A program made the position numbers and the translations under genes. Below the pieces are notes generated by a model. That model did not search any database. It was not told the DNA's origin and worked only from the letters and a program-made list of their open reading frames with translations. DNA of 64,000 nt from Endozoicomonas gorgoniicola (GTDB lineage: Bacteria > Pseudomonadota > Gammaproteobacteria > Pseudomonadales > Endozoicomonadaceae): positions 762,501-826,500 of the forward strand of contig NZ_JAPFCC010000001.1 of NCBI RefSeq assembly GCF_025562715.2, in the 5' to 3' direction. Positions 46,502-54,705 of this stretch are shown piece by piece (positions within the stretch are counted from its first letter, which is position 1; each line of letters begins with the position of its first letter).

Positions 46502-46879
46502 ATGAACTTAAAACATAAGCTTAAAATTCTGCTTGTTGCTCTTGCTCTTGCTCTTGCTCTTGCTCTTGCTCTTGCTCTTTCTTCTCATGCTTACAGCTAT
46601 CAGGCTCTGTATGCTTATTATGGATATAGTAAATTCTACAAACCTGAAATAGTTGCAGGATATCCTTTTCTACACGCATTAACTTTGCATTTGCATCAGG
46701 CAGGAGATCGTTTTGTTTATGGTGTGTTAAACCTTATTAAAGAGTCACAATACTATCCAGTTGCATTGCAAAGCCTGATAAACCTTGAGCGTGATTTACA
46801 ACTTGAGTGGATAAACGAATCTCTGATAAATGATCTAAAAGAGAGACTTTATTCCGACAAATGGTGGCAGGGTAAATAA
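46502..46879 (+). CDS. Small exported protein with repeat-encoded signal peptide
   Basis: 125 residues from ATG 46502. The N-terminus 'MNLKHKLKILLVALALALAL' continues as Leu-Ala repeats to 'SSHAYSYQALY', a textbook signal peptide with likely cleavage after SHA. The hydrophobic core is encoded by seven copies of a hexanucleotide. The mature 95 residues are rich in Tyr and Leu, ending 'KERLYSDKWWQGK'. No family recognised, no clear RBS. It lies in a stretch that separates DUF2924 from DUF3489 and is of opposite orientation, so it may be an insertion. Confidence 0.6.
   Translation: MNLKHKLKILLVALALALALALALALSSHAYSYQALYAYYGYSKFYKPEIVAGYPFLHALTLHLHQAGDRFVYGVLNLIKESQYYPVALQSLINLERDLQLEWINESLINDLKERLYSDKWWQGK
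46536..46577 (+). repeat. Hexanucleotide repeat (ttgctc)7 inside a signal peptide
   Basis: Seven perfect tandem copies at 46536, 46542, 46548, 46554, 46560, 46566 and 46572. In frame they encode Leu-Ala dipeptides, so gain or loss of a unit keeps the frame and changes the signal-peptide core length by two residues. Confidence 0.95.
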
Positions 46880-46977
46880 CCACTTCTGTTATTGTGTTCG
46901 TCGGGGTCCCTGCGAACCTTCGTCTTTTGCGGGTGGGCGGAACCGCCGAATATCGCCAGCGACAGAGTAAAAATCGG

Positions 46978-47062
46978 GGTTGACAGGTGGTTGACAAAAA
47001 GTACTGAAAGCCACGGCTCATAAGGCTCTCAGCTGTCAACCATGAGTAGTTTTGTCAACCAC
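46978..47062. repeat. Interleaved inverted repeats built on GGTTGACA
   Basis: ggttgacag (46978-46986) and gtggttgacaaaa (46987-46999) recur as exact reverse complements at 47033-47041 (ctgtcaacc) and 47050-47062 (ttttgtcaaccac). The order is A-B-A'-B', not nested, so the DNA offers four sites of one octamer in two orientations. A further 'tcaacc' is near 47077. Possible protein-binding or recombination site; function unknown. Confidence 0.75.
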
Positions 47063-47110
47063 TGCTAAAACACAATCAACCATCATGTCACAGGTTTGCA
47101 CGAATAAGAT

Positions 47111-47338
47111 TTGAGCAGGATCAATGATTTGGTTGGTCGAAATCCGTACAGTAGGAACTGTCACGAGGTCGGGTGCACACAGGCGCAAACAAGCGCAAAC
47201 AAGCGCAAACAAGCGCAACGTATTAAACGATTAATGGCATCAGCAGGCAGTGACAGAACTCACGAGTTGCGGGAGCGCAACAGAGTGATAAAGAAGCTTG
47301 GAAAGCATCACTTTCAGCGTCAGCATTGGCCCCGTTAA
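47111..47338 (+). CDS. Doubtful small ORF, 75 residues
   Basis: A basic, low-complexity frame starting at a TTG and crossing a 10-bp tandem repeat (47181-47220). It ends at a good terminator hairpin. No family recognised and no RBS. Listed because the terminator implies some transcript reads through here; the protein may not be real. Confidence 0.2.
   Translation: MSRINDLVGRNPYSRNCHEVGCTQAQTSANKRKQAQRIKRLMASAGSDRTHELRERNRVIKKLGKHHFQRQHWPR
47181..47220 (+). repeat. 10-bp tandem repeat (aagcgcaaac, four copies)
   Basis: Units at 47181 (aggcgcaaac), 47191, 47201 and 47211 (aagcgcaacg): two perfect, two with one or two changes. No spacers, so not a CRISPR. Confidence 0.85.
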
Positions 47339-47350
47339 TCGGGGCTTTTG
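47327..47350 (+). terminator. Rho-independent terminator
   Basis: ggccccg ttaat cggggc followed by 'ttttg'. It overlaps the 3' end of the minus-strand gene at 47335. Confidence 0.7.
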
Positions 47351-47670
47351 TTTATCGGTTTCCAGCCATCGGCATCATGTAGCAAGATCGATTGTATTTT
47401 CAGACTTCGGGCAATGGATGTCAGGTGTCGCTTTGAAGAAGAGAGCCGGGGCTGAACATCTACCCAATGCTCTTCCCAATCCCGATGTAAAGCACAAGCC
47501 CTTTTGCCCTTCAGGTAGTGCAAGTCTCCCAACTGAATCAAAAAAATAGCTTCATGCAGATTGGAATACCACCGTGTGAGGTGGGGTAAGGTCTGTCGAT
47601 CAGGATGCAGCAGGAGGCAGGATAAAAAAGAGCCGCTGGTGAGTTCAGCGGCCAGAAGTATCGGGTTCAC
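47335..47670 (-). CDS. Hypothetical prophage protein, 111 residues
   Basis: ATG at 47670. No family recognised. The sequence has a mixed composition ('LHEAIFLIQLGDLHYLKGKR', 'DWEEHWVDVQPRLSSSKRHL'). It starts 12 nt after the DUF3489 stop on the same strand, so the two are likely one transcript of the recombinase module. Confidence 0.5.
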   Translation of the reverse strand: MNPILLAAELTSGSFLSCLLLHPDRQTLPHLTRWYSNLHEAIFLIQLGDLHYLKGKRACALHRDWEEHWVDVQPRLSSSKRHLTSIARSLKIQSILLHDADGWKPINKSPD

Positions 47671-47681
47671 AGTCTTGCCTC

Positions 47682-48050
47682 TTATGTGAGAGCTTCCAGT
47701 CCACCGGTGATTCGGTAGATTCGGTCTTTGCCTTCCGGCTTTTCAGACTCAATGGTCAGCCCCAGTCGTTTTTTGAGCGATCCAGCCAGCGTTCCCCGAA
47801 CCGTATGTTGCTGCCAGCCGGTTTCTCGCATGATTTCGTGGATGGCTGCACCTTCGGGACGACTGAGCAACTCAATCACGGTGTGCAGTTTGGTGCCGGT
47901 TCGGATTTTGCCTTTGTTTTTGGTCGGCTTGGCTTCTTCATCAATGCCGATGGCTTGCCTGCCTTGTGGGCTGATGTCGTAAGTGTCCGGTGTTTTCATG
48001 GCAATCAAAAATCCTTTGTTTACCAGACTGGTCAGTACTTTTTTGGCTGG
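47682..48050 (-). pseudogene. DUF3489 protein, 5' end lost at a junction
   Basis: The C-terminal DUF3489 domain is complete: 'TKLHTVIELLSRPEGAAIHE', 'IMRETGWQQHTVRGTLAGSL', 'KKRLGLTIESEKPEGKDRIY'. An ATG at 48000 gives 105 residues. Upstream, the frame still reads like the family ('AKKVLTSLVNKGFL') up to about 48050. There it runs into antisense of the terminase gene and stops resembling anything. The native N-terminus is missing, so the gene was cut when it was joined to the terminase. A shortened product from 48000 could still be made. Confidence 0.65.
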
Positions 48051-49848
48051 CCTTAAACCCGACACACGCCTTTCCGTTTCCGAATGGGCCGATGAGCATC
48101 GAATCCTGCCCATGAAAGCGGCTAAAGAAGCCGGACGCTGGCGTACTGCCCGCACGCCTTACCTGAAAGAAATTATGGATTGCCTGTCGCCTTCTTCACC
48201 GGTTGAACGGGTAGCGTTTATGAAAGGGGCGCAGGTTGGTGGTACCGAGTGTGGCAATAACTGGCTGGGCTATGTGATTCATCACACGCCAGGCCCAATG
48301 ATGTATGTGCTGCCGACATTGGACATGGCCAAGCGAACCTCCAAGCAGCGCATCGCGCCCATGATTGAGGAAATGCCGATCCTGAGAGAGAAGGTCAAAG
48401 ACCCTCGCTCCAGGGATTCCGGTAATACGCAAATGGTGAAGGAGTTTCCCAACGGGGTGCTGATCATTACCGGGGCCAACTCTGCCACCGGTCTTCGTTC
48501 CATGCCTGCCCGCTTCCTGTTTCTGGATGAAGTGGATGCTTATGAAGACGATGTGGACGGGGAGGGCAGCCCCATCAATCTGGCGATTAAACGAACGGCG
48601 ACGTTTTCCCGTAATCGTAAAATCCTGATGGTCTCCACACCCAATATTGCCGGAGTTAGCAAGATCGAATCGGCCTATCAGGCCAGTGACCAGCGGCAAT
48701 ACCATGTTCCCTGCACTCAATGTGGTGAGATGCAGCCGATTGAGTGGCAGCAGATCCGGTTTGATAACCATGACCCTGAAACCGCTTGTTTTGAATGCAT
48801 CTCTTGTGGTCATCGGATGCAGGAGCATGACAAGCCCCGACTGCTTGAAAACGGTCAATGGGTACCGCAGAACCCTGAAGCCAATACTGCAGTTCGGGGT
48901 TATCACCTGAGTTCACTCTACAGTCCCAATGGCTGGTACAGCTGGAAAGAGGCGGTTGCTGATTTTCTGGCGGCAAAGGATGATCCGATACTGTTGAAGG
49001 ACTGGACCAATACGGTTCTGGGACAAACCTGGCAGGAAACCGGAGAAACCGTCGATCACGAATTGCTCTACCAGCGTCGTGAGCATTACCCGGAAGAAGT
49101 ACCCAGGCCAGTCGAGGTGCTGACCTGCGGCATCGATGTTCAGGATGATCGCATTGAATATGAAGTCGTCGGTTGGGGAGCCGGTGAGGAAAGCTGGTCG
49201 ATCAACTATGTTCGTCTTTATGGCGATCTGTCCCGGCCCGGGATATGGAACATTCTGGCAGACAAACTGCGGCAGCCTTATAGACGCCAGGATGGTGTAT
49301 TAATGAATCTGGCCCAGGTGTGCATGGATTCAGGCGGGCATTTCACCGATGAAGTCTATGCCTTTTCCAGAAAGTAGGGGGCTGACTGACTGATTCCTAT
49401 CAAGGGTGCATCTCAGGCGGGCAAACCCATCGCCACCTTTCCTAAAACCAGGAACAAGAAAGGAGTGTATCTGACCTTGGTTGGTACCGACACTGCCAAA
49501 GAGCTGATCTACCAGCGTTATCGCATTCTGGAACCGGGAGCTGGTTATTGCCACTGGCCGGTCAAAGACTGTTTTGATGAAGACTATTTCAAACAGGCCA
49601 CCGCTGAAGAAAAGATTCGCAAATACAAACACGGTGTCCCTTATTTTGAATGGGATGCCCGCAAGAAACGTAATGAAGCCCTGGATTGCCGGGTGTATGC
49701 ACTGACGGCTGTTCGTATCCTGCAACAGCACCGAGGTTTGGATCTGGAACGTTTAGCTGAACAGAGACCCGAACCGGATGTGCAGATCGAACAGGAGCAA
49801 CCCGACACGCTGACTAACGGGATTGATGAGCTTCCATGTACTTTCTAA
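47983..49848 (+). pseudogene. Phage terminase large subunit (GpA family), two in-frame stops
   Basis: The packaging ATPase/nuclease. Similarity starts around 'GLKPDTRLSVSEWADEHRIL'; the first 22 residues are antisense of DUF3489, so the native start is lost. ATPase parts: 'FMKGAQVGGTECGNNWLGY' and Walker B 'ARFLFLDEVDAYEDD'. Nuclease region: 'CGIDVQDDRIEYEVVGWG' and 'CMDSGGHFTDEVYAF'. The frame is broken by TAG at 49375 and TGA at 49387, then continues in the same frame with the normal C-terminus ('IPIKGASQAGKPIATFPK', 'RNEALDCRVYALTAVRI'). No frameshift, just two nonsense changes. Packaging must be inactive. Confidence 0.9.
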
Positions 49849-50065
49849 GTAAATGGTTAATTCGGGTTTGATAGCCCTGACCCTGCTCTTTAAACCACTC
49901 CAAAACATCAGAATCCAAACGGATGGTTACAGGCTTTTTCACAGGTACCCGTAATTCAGCCTGATTAAAGAACTCGTCATCAAGCTCTGGAATATCAGAT
50001 GTATCAATATCTTCATCTTCCATTGCAGCAAGTTGTTTCCAGTCAGTAGCTGATGGCTTCTTCAT
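49814..50065 (-). CDS. brnA: BrnA-family antitoxin
   Basis: 83 residues. It has the acidic N-terminal part ('MEDEDIDTSDIPELDDEFF') and a C-terminal ribbon-helix-helix ('PVTIRLDSDVLEWFKEQG', 'GYQTRINHLLRKYMEAH') typical of BrnA. It neutralises BrnT and represses the operon. Translated after brnT with a 23-nt overlap. Its 3' end overlaps the terminase pseudogene by 35 nt. Confidence 0.9.
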   Translation of the reverse strand: MKKPSATDWKQLAAMEDEDIDTSDIPELDDEFFNQAELRVPVKKPVTIRLDSDVLEWFKEQGQGYQTRINHLLRKYMEAHQSR

Positions 50066-50321
50066 AGCGACGTGCCTCTTGTTTTGTGGCTTTTCGGGCA
50101 GAGATAATTCGAATGATATCGCCTACTCGCTCTGTGTATACAACAACACCAGTGATGTACCGAATTTGGCCGATAGCAACCCAGCGCTCTTCCCCATAAT
50201 CCGTTCTGTTATCCATACGACTGAGCAGGGGGTGGTTAAAAATGTCTACTGCATCCTGAAAGTCGATGCCGTGTTTTCGGATGTTGGCCTGATTTTTTGC
50301 ATCATCCCACTCAAAATGCAT
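50043..50321 (-). CDS. brnT: BrnT-family ribonuclease toxin
   Basis: 92 residues from ATG 50321: 'MHFEWDDAKNQANIRKHGID', 'FQDAVDIFNHPLLSRMDNRT' and 'ERWVAIGQIRYITGVVVYTE', then 'IIRIISARKATKQEARRYEE', the full BrnT fold. BrnT is a RelE-like mRNase. The frame upstream to 50468 is portal antisense. An AT-rich, partly palindromic stretch 'tttgtacatacaaa' near 50340-50353 precedes it and may be the BrnA operator. Intact, unlike the phage genes on both sides. Confidence 0.92.
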   Translation of the reverse strand: MHFEWDDAKNQANIRKHGIDFQDAVDIFNHPLLSRMDNRTDYGEERWVAIGQIRYITGVVVYTERVGDIIRIISARKATKQEARRYEEAISY

Positions 50322-50378
50322 GACTGGCTCTGTATTTACATTTGTACATACAAAATAGCACAAATTTGAGAACTGTGT

Positions 50379-51687
50379 ATGACTCTCAGACAAAGAATGG
50401 CAGGCTGGTTGCTGCCTGAACTGAAAAACCTGGCTTACACCTCGGCAGGCAGAGGGCGGCGTAGCCAAAGCTGGGCAGCGCCGTCCACTGGCTCCAATAA
50501 CTCTCTGACGGGCAATCTCGGCACGCTGATCAATCGCTCAAGGGCAGCCATTCGTAATGACCCCTGGGCGGCTTCTGGCCTGGAAAAACTGGTGTCCAAT
50601 ATTGTTGGTACGGGCAGGAAGCAACGGATGATGCGTTTCGTAAACAGCTGCAAACCCTGTTTCTGGACTGGACCGATGAGTCCGATGCCGATGGCCTGCT
50701 GGATTTCTATGGGCAGCAATCGCTGGCTGTCCGATCCATGTTGGAAGCGGGCGAATGTTTTGTCCGACTGCGTCCCCGCAAACCATCGGACGGTCTGTCG
50801 GTGCCTTTGCAGCTGCAGCTACTGGAAGCTGAGTTTGTCCCCTGGGACTATCAGGATGACCTGAAGAACGGACATAAGATCCGGGCCGGAATTGAGTTTA
50901 ATGGTATCGGACAGCGGGTGGCCTATTGGATGCACCGGCAACATCCAACGGATTACACCAGTCTTGATACCGCTGATTTACGACGGGTGCCTGCTGAACA
51001 GGTGTTGCATCTGTATGAACCATTGCGACCCGGGCAGCTGCGAGGGCAGCCTCTGCTGACTCAGGTGTTATTGCGAATGTTTCATCTGGACAAGTTTGAC
51101 GATGCCACTTTGCTTCGGCAGGAAATTGCCAACCTGTTCACCGGCTTTATCACCAAGCCCGCTCCGGAAACTGAAAAGGTCGATCCACTTACCGGACGCC
51201 CCATTGTTTAGGATTTGCAGGGTGTTCCCATGGTGGCCATGGAGCCCGGCACCATGCAGGAGCTTTCGCCCAGCGAAGAAATTACTTTCAACAACCCACC
51301 GGGTGCCGCCAGTAACTATCCCGACTTTATTCGGCAGCAGTTAATGGCAGTCGCAGCCGGTATCGGGCTGCCTTTTGAAATCCTGTCCGGTGATATGAAA
51401 GGGGTCAGTGACCGGGCATTGCGAGTGGTTCTCAATGAGTTCAGACGACGGATTCAGCAGATTCAGCACAACCAGCTGGTGTTTCAGTTTTGCCGCCCGG
51501 TGTGGAATCGCTAGCTGGAACTGGCTGTGCTCAGTGGTGCTATTTCTGCTCCTGGCTTTCACAAGAATAAAGCTGCGTATAAACAATTCATTGTGTCCGA
51601 AGGAAACAGCAGCATCAGTCGTGAATTGTCAGCGGCAGGCGAGCTGGCGTCACTGGATATCATTCTCAGACAGGGAGAACAGGGATG
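50379..51687 (+). pseudogene. Phage portal protein (lambda B-like), frameshift, two stops and 3' deletion
   Basis: The head portal. Segment 1 (from 50379): 'NRSRAAIRNDPWAASGLEKL' up to about 50625. Segment 2 in another frame: 'DESDADGLLDFYGQQSLAVR', 'MLEAGECFVRLRPRKPSDG', 'LLEAEFVPWDYQDDLKNGH' to TAG 51209. Segment 3, same frame: 'PGTMQELSPSEEITFNNPPG' and 'GLPFEILSGDMKGVSDRALR' to TAG 51512. Segment 4 continues 'LELAVLSGAISAPGFHKNKA' and then changes to an unrelated tail ending 'AAGELASLDIILRQGEQG', which looks like the end of a head decoration protein. Thus the portal C-terminus, the capsid protease and most of the decoration gene seem deleted. Confidence 0.85.
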
Positions 51688-52680
51688 AGCTTACTGGATA
51701 TTTTCAACAACGACGCTTTCAGTCTGACCAGCCTGACAGCCACCATCAATGATCTGCCCTACAAGCCCGGACGTATCGGTGAGCTGGGTTTATTCACCGA
51801 AAGCGGCATCAATACCACGACTGCTGTCGTTGAGTCCCGGAATGGTGAGCTGATCCTACTACCCACTTCCGAACGCGGTGCTCCGGCACCCCAGGCCAGC
51901 GGTCGCAAGCGCAAGGTGCGGAGTTTTGTCATTCCCCATATTCCTTATGACTCCACCATTGTGGCGGACGAAGTTCGGAATGTGCGTGCCTTTGGGTCAG
52001 AGAGTGCTTTGGAAGGGGTGCGTACCGTTGTTAACCAACGGCTTTCAGATATGAACGCCAACCATGAAGTCACCCTTGAACACCTCAGGCTGGGGGCCAT
52101 CAAGGGGCAGATTCTCGATGCGGATGGCAGCACCGTGATTTATGACCTGTTTCAGGAGTTTGGTGTTACCCAGCAAACCCATACCTTCAAGTTCAGTGAT
52201 GCGGCCACTGACGTGCGTATCCAGTGTGTGAAGCTGCGGCGGAAAGTGGATGATGCCCTGGGGGCTCAACCCTACTCGGGGCTTCGGGCTTTCTGCGGTG
52301 CAGATTTCTACGATGGACTGGTGAGCCATGATTACGTGAAGGATGCCTACCATCGCTATCAGGACAGCGCCCTGCTGCGGAACGATCCTAAATCCGGCTT
52401 CCGGTTCGGGGATATCGACTGGGAAGAGTATCGCGGTCAGGTGGGTAATGTTCCGTTTATCAAGTCGGACGAGGCTTATGTAATTCCTGAAGGCACCGGC
52501 CTGTTCCGCACCTGGTATGCCCCGGCGGACTTTATTGAAACCGTGAATACCATCGGTCTGCCTCGCTATGCCAAGCAGAAGATTCTGGACTTTGACAAAG
52601 GTGTTCAGGTGCATACCCAGTCCAACCCTCTGCCCATCTGCCTGAAGCCCGGGGCGGTGATTAAATGCAAGATGAGTTAA
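51685..52680 (+). CDS. Phage major capsid protein (lambda gpE family)
   Basis: 331 residues, close to lambda gpE (341). Recognisable: 'DIFNNDAFSLTSLTATINDL', 'PYKPGRIGELGLFTESGINT', 'RSFVIPHIPYDSTIVADEV', and C-terminal 'GTGLFRTWYAPADFIETVNT'. Frame intact. ATG 51685 preceded by GGGAGAACAG. Follows the portal/decoration remnant; overlaps the next gene by 16 nt. Confidence 0.93.
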   Translation: MSLLDIFNNDAFSLTSLTATINDLPYKPGRIGELGLFTESGINTTTAVVESRNGELILLPTSERGAPAPQASGRKRKVRSFVIPHIPYDSTIVADEVRNVRAFGSESALEGVRTVVNQRLSDMNANHEVTLEHLRLGAIKGQILDADGSTVIYDLFQEFGVTQQTHTFKFSDAATDVRIQCVKLRRKVDDALGAQPYSGLRAFCGADFYDGLVSHDYVKDAYHRYQDSALLRNDPKSGFRFGDIDWEEYRGQVGNVPFIKSDEAYVIPEGTGLFRTWYAPADFIETVNTIGLPRYAKQKILDFDKGVQVHTQSNPLPICLKPGAVIKCKMS

Positions 52681-52961
52681 ACAACTTGCATCAACAAGTG
52701 CTGGCCATCTTTGGCCAGCCTGTCACGATCACGCAAGATAACCAAAGCATTAATGTCACGGGCATTATTTCCCGGGAGCTGATTGCTACGGGATTTAATG
52801 ATAACGTTTTACAGCAGGTGACTGTGGTGAGTCTGGACAAAGCTTTGCCTGTAAAACGTGGTTGTCTGATTGAGTCTGAAGGTCAGCGTTGGGTAATTGA
52901 CCGGCCTCTCAAAGACGACGGTCACCTGATTGTCTGGAATCTCCATGAAGATCGATCTTGA
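52665..52961 (+). CDS. Phage head-tail joining protein (lambda FII-like)
   Basis: 98 residues. The C-terminus 'PVKRGCLIESEGQRWVIDRP' plus 'DDGHLIVW' parallels the lambda FII ending (RRGDTLTIGEENFWVDR). Position between capsid and the Z-like gene agrees. ATG inside the capsid gene end. Confidence 0.8.
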   Translation: MQDELNNLHQQVLAIFGQPVTITQDNQSINVTGIISRELIATGFNDNVLQQVTVVSLDKALPVKRGCLIESEGQRWVIDRPLKDDGHLIVWNLHEDRS

Positions 52962-53529
52962 GCTGGACAGCCAGATAGAAGACATCGTCAGTGCTTTCCG
53001 CGACTCTCCCCGGCGAGTGGACAAAGCCTTAACCCGAGCCCTGCGTAAACTCTCCCGCTTCGCAGAACGACAGACCTTGCGGAATCTCGCCCGTCAACAA
53101 GGCATTACTCAAAAGCTACTGAAAGAGCTGGGCAGGGTACGAGTGACCCTGAACCAGAACGGCGGTTATCAGCTGGTGATCTGGATCGGTGTTTTGGATA
53201 TTCCGGCCCACTATCTGGGTAAACCAGTGCAAACCCGATCCGGTGTTCGGACCGCCAAACACTTCTGGCCGGGGGCATTTCTGATGCAGCCGCTCAATGC
53301 TTCTCATCCGATGGTGTTTAAACGTAAAGCAAACTGGAAACACCGATACCAGCGCTCAAAACGATCCGGACGCATGATGTGGATGGGATTACCACTGGCA
53401 AAGCAGGGAGCCCCACTTTACGACAGTGCCAGTCAGGTCATTGCTGCTCTGGAGCCGGAATTACTGGAGCGATTTACCACTTTGCTGCAACAAGAGCTGA
53501 ACTATGCCTTCAACATCGAACCCCGATGA
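52945..53529 (+). CDS. Phage minor tail protein Z-like
   Basis: 194 residues from ATG 52945, inside the end of the previous gene. Basic, helical N-terminus ('RRVDKALTRALRKLSRFAER') and 'LDIPAHYLGKPVQTRSGVRT', 'HFWPGAFLMQPLNASHPMVF', as in the lambda Z family that helps join tail to head. Frame intact. Confidence 0.8.
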   Translation: MKIDLELDSQIEDIVSAFRDSPRRVDKALTRALRKLSRFAERQTLRNLARQQGITQKLLKELGRVRVTLNQNGGYQLVIWIGVLDIPAHYLGKPVQTRSGVRTAKHFWPGAFLMQPLNASHPMVFKRKANWKHRYQRSKRSGRMMWMGLPLAKQGAPLYDSASQVIAALEPELLERFTTLLQQELNYAFNIEPR

Positions 53530-53905
53530 ACAGATCATCAAAGCCCTGGTCGCCGAACTGGAAGAGAGTAGCTTTCCGGTATTGCTTGGCTATTCCATCG
53601 CTGACCTTCCGGATATTGAGCCCCCAGCCATTCTGGTACAGCTGGACAGTATCCGGGAACAGGAACGGCAGGGTAAACGGGCAAAGTATCAGCTGGAATT
53701 AACGGTCAGCGGCGTTTACCGGACGCAGCCTGATTCCACTTATCAGCTGATGACCATTGCCCGAACGATCCGGTCACTGCTCAATAACGCCAACTTTGAA
53801 AGTGTCCGGAAAATCAGCTTTTCTGAGACTCAGTTCGATATCGCTCCCAACAATGGACAGCTCTCGTTTGCAGATATGTCTGTGAACCTTGAAGCCGTCT
53901 TCTAA
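53504..53905 (+). CDS. Phage tail terminator protein U-like
   Basis: 133 residues (lambda U 131). 'LPDIEPPAILVQLDSIREQE' and 'YQLELTVSGVYRTQPDSTYQ' fit the U fold, which caps the tail tube. It overlaps the Z-like gene by 26 nt. Assignment rests on length, position and weak sequence likeness. Confidence 0.72.
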   Translation: MPSTSNPDEQIIKALVAELEESSFPVLLGYSIADLPDIEPPAILVQLDSIREQERQGKRAKYQLELTVSGVYRTQPDSTYQLMTIARTIRSLLNNANFESVRKISFSETQFDIAPNNGQLSFADMSVNLEAVF

Positions 53906-53952
53906 ATCGCTCAGGCAACCATTCCAAAAATAAATCCAACAGGAGACTTACT

Positions 53953-54696
53953 ATGTCCACAATCGACCGTAGCTTCATTGGTGCCGGTTCCATCCACCTG
54001 CAACCCTACGACCAGTCAGCGCCACTGCTGCCCATTGGCAACGTCAGCGAGTTTACCTTCAGCTTTGAAGAAGACCGTAAAGAGCTGAAAAACTATCTGG
54101 GCGGTGGTGGTAACCGCAATGTACTCAGCCGGGTGTCCAGTGTTACGGCAAGCATTGTCGCTAATGACTTTACCGCTTCCAATATCTCCCTTGCCCTGCG
54201 GGGCAGTGTGGCTACAGCCAGCACCACCCCAATCACCGATGAACTGTTACCCAGTCACGGTGTGGAAGACGAACTGATTCCTTTCAACCATCTGCCAGAC
54301 TTGAAGCAATCGGTCACGGTTAAAGGCAGTACGGATACCGAACTGGCGGCGGGTGTGGACTATGAACTAACCAAGTCCGGTATCAAGGTGCTGGTGAACA
54401 GCGGTATTGATAACAAAGGTGTGAAGGTCAGTTACACGCCCACTGCCTCCAATATGGTGCAGGCATTAGTGGAAAGTGGTCGTGAGTTTGTGCTGTTTAT
54501 GGAAGGGCTGAACGATGCCCAGGAAGGCTTGCCCTTCAATATCCGGGTGCATCGGGTGAAGTTCTCGCCAGCCCAGAACCTTGGCTTTATCTCGGACGAT
54601 TTTGCCAGCCTCAGTTTGCAGATAGATGTGCTGGCAGACCCGAGCATTAGTGGGAACGGGTTGAGTCCGTTTATGCAGATTGATCTGGCGACATAA
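53953..54696 (+). CDS. Phage major tail (tube) protein, V-like
   Basis: 247 residues (lambda V 246). 'DRSFIGAGSIHLQPYDQSA', 'NVSEFTFSFEEDRKELKNYL' and the C-terminal 'LSLQIDVLADPSISGNGLSP' match the tail-tube family. RBS 'aggagactta' precedes the ATG. Intact frame. Confidence 0.85.
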   Translation: MSTIDRSFIGAGSIHLQPYDQSAPLLPIGNVSEFTFSFEEDRKELKNYLGGGGNRNVLSRVSSVTASIVANDFTASNISLALRGSVATASTTPITDELLPSHGVEDELIPFNHLPDLKQSVTVKGSTDTELAAGVDYELTKSGIKVLVNSGIDNKGVKVSYTPTASNMVQALVESGREFVLFMEGLNDAQEGLPFNIRVHRVKFSPAQNLGFISDDFASLSLQIDVLADPSISGNGLSPFMQIDLAT

Positions 54697-54705
54697 GTTA
54701 TGGGT

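Noticed and set aside
47181..47220. Possible CRISPR-like array
   Set aside because: Units are contiguous 10-mers without spacers, so this is a simple tandem repeat. The same holds for 43863-43910 and 46536-46577.
48196..48906. 236-residue minus-strand frame inside the terminase
   Set aside because: Shadow of the terminase coding strand; composition is that of antisense sequence.
51408..51752. 114-residue plus-strand frame between portal and capsid
   Set aside because: It is the +1/+2 frame of the portal remnant and the capsid start. The biological reading is the broken portal frame.
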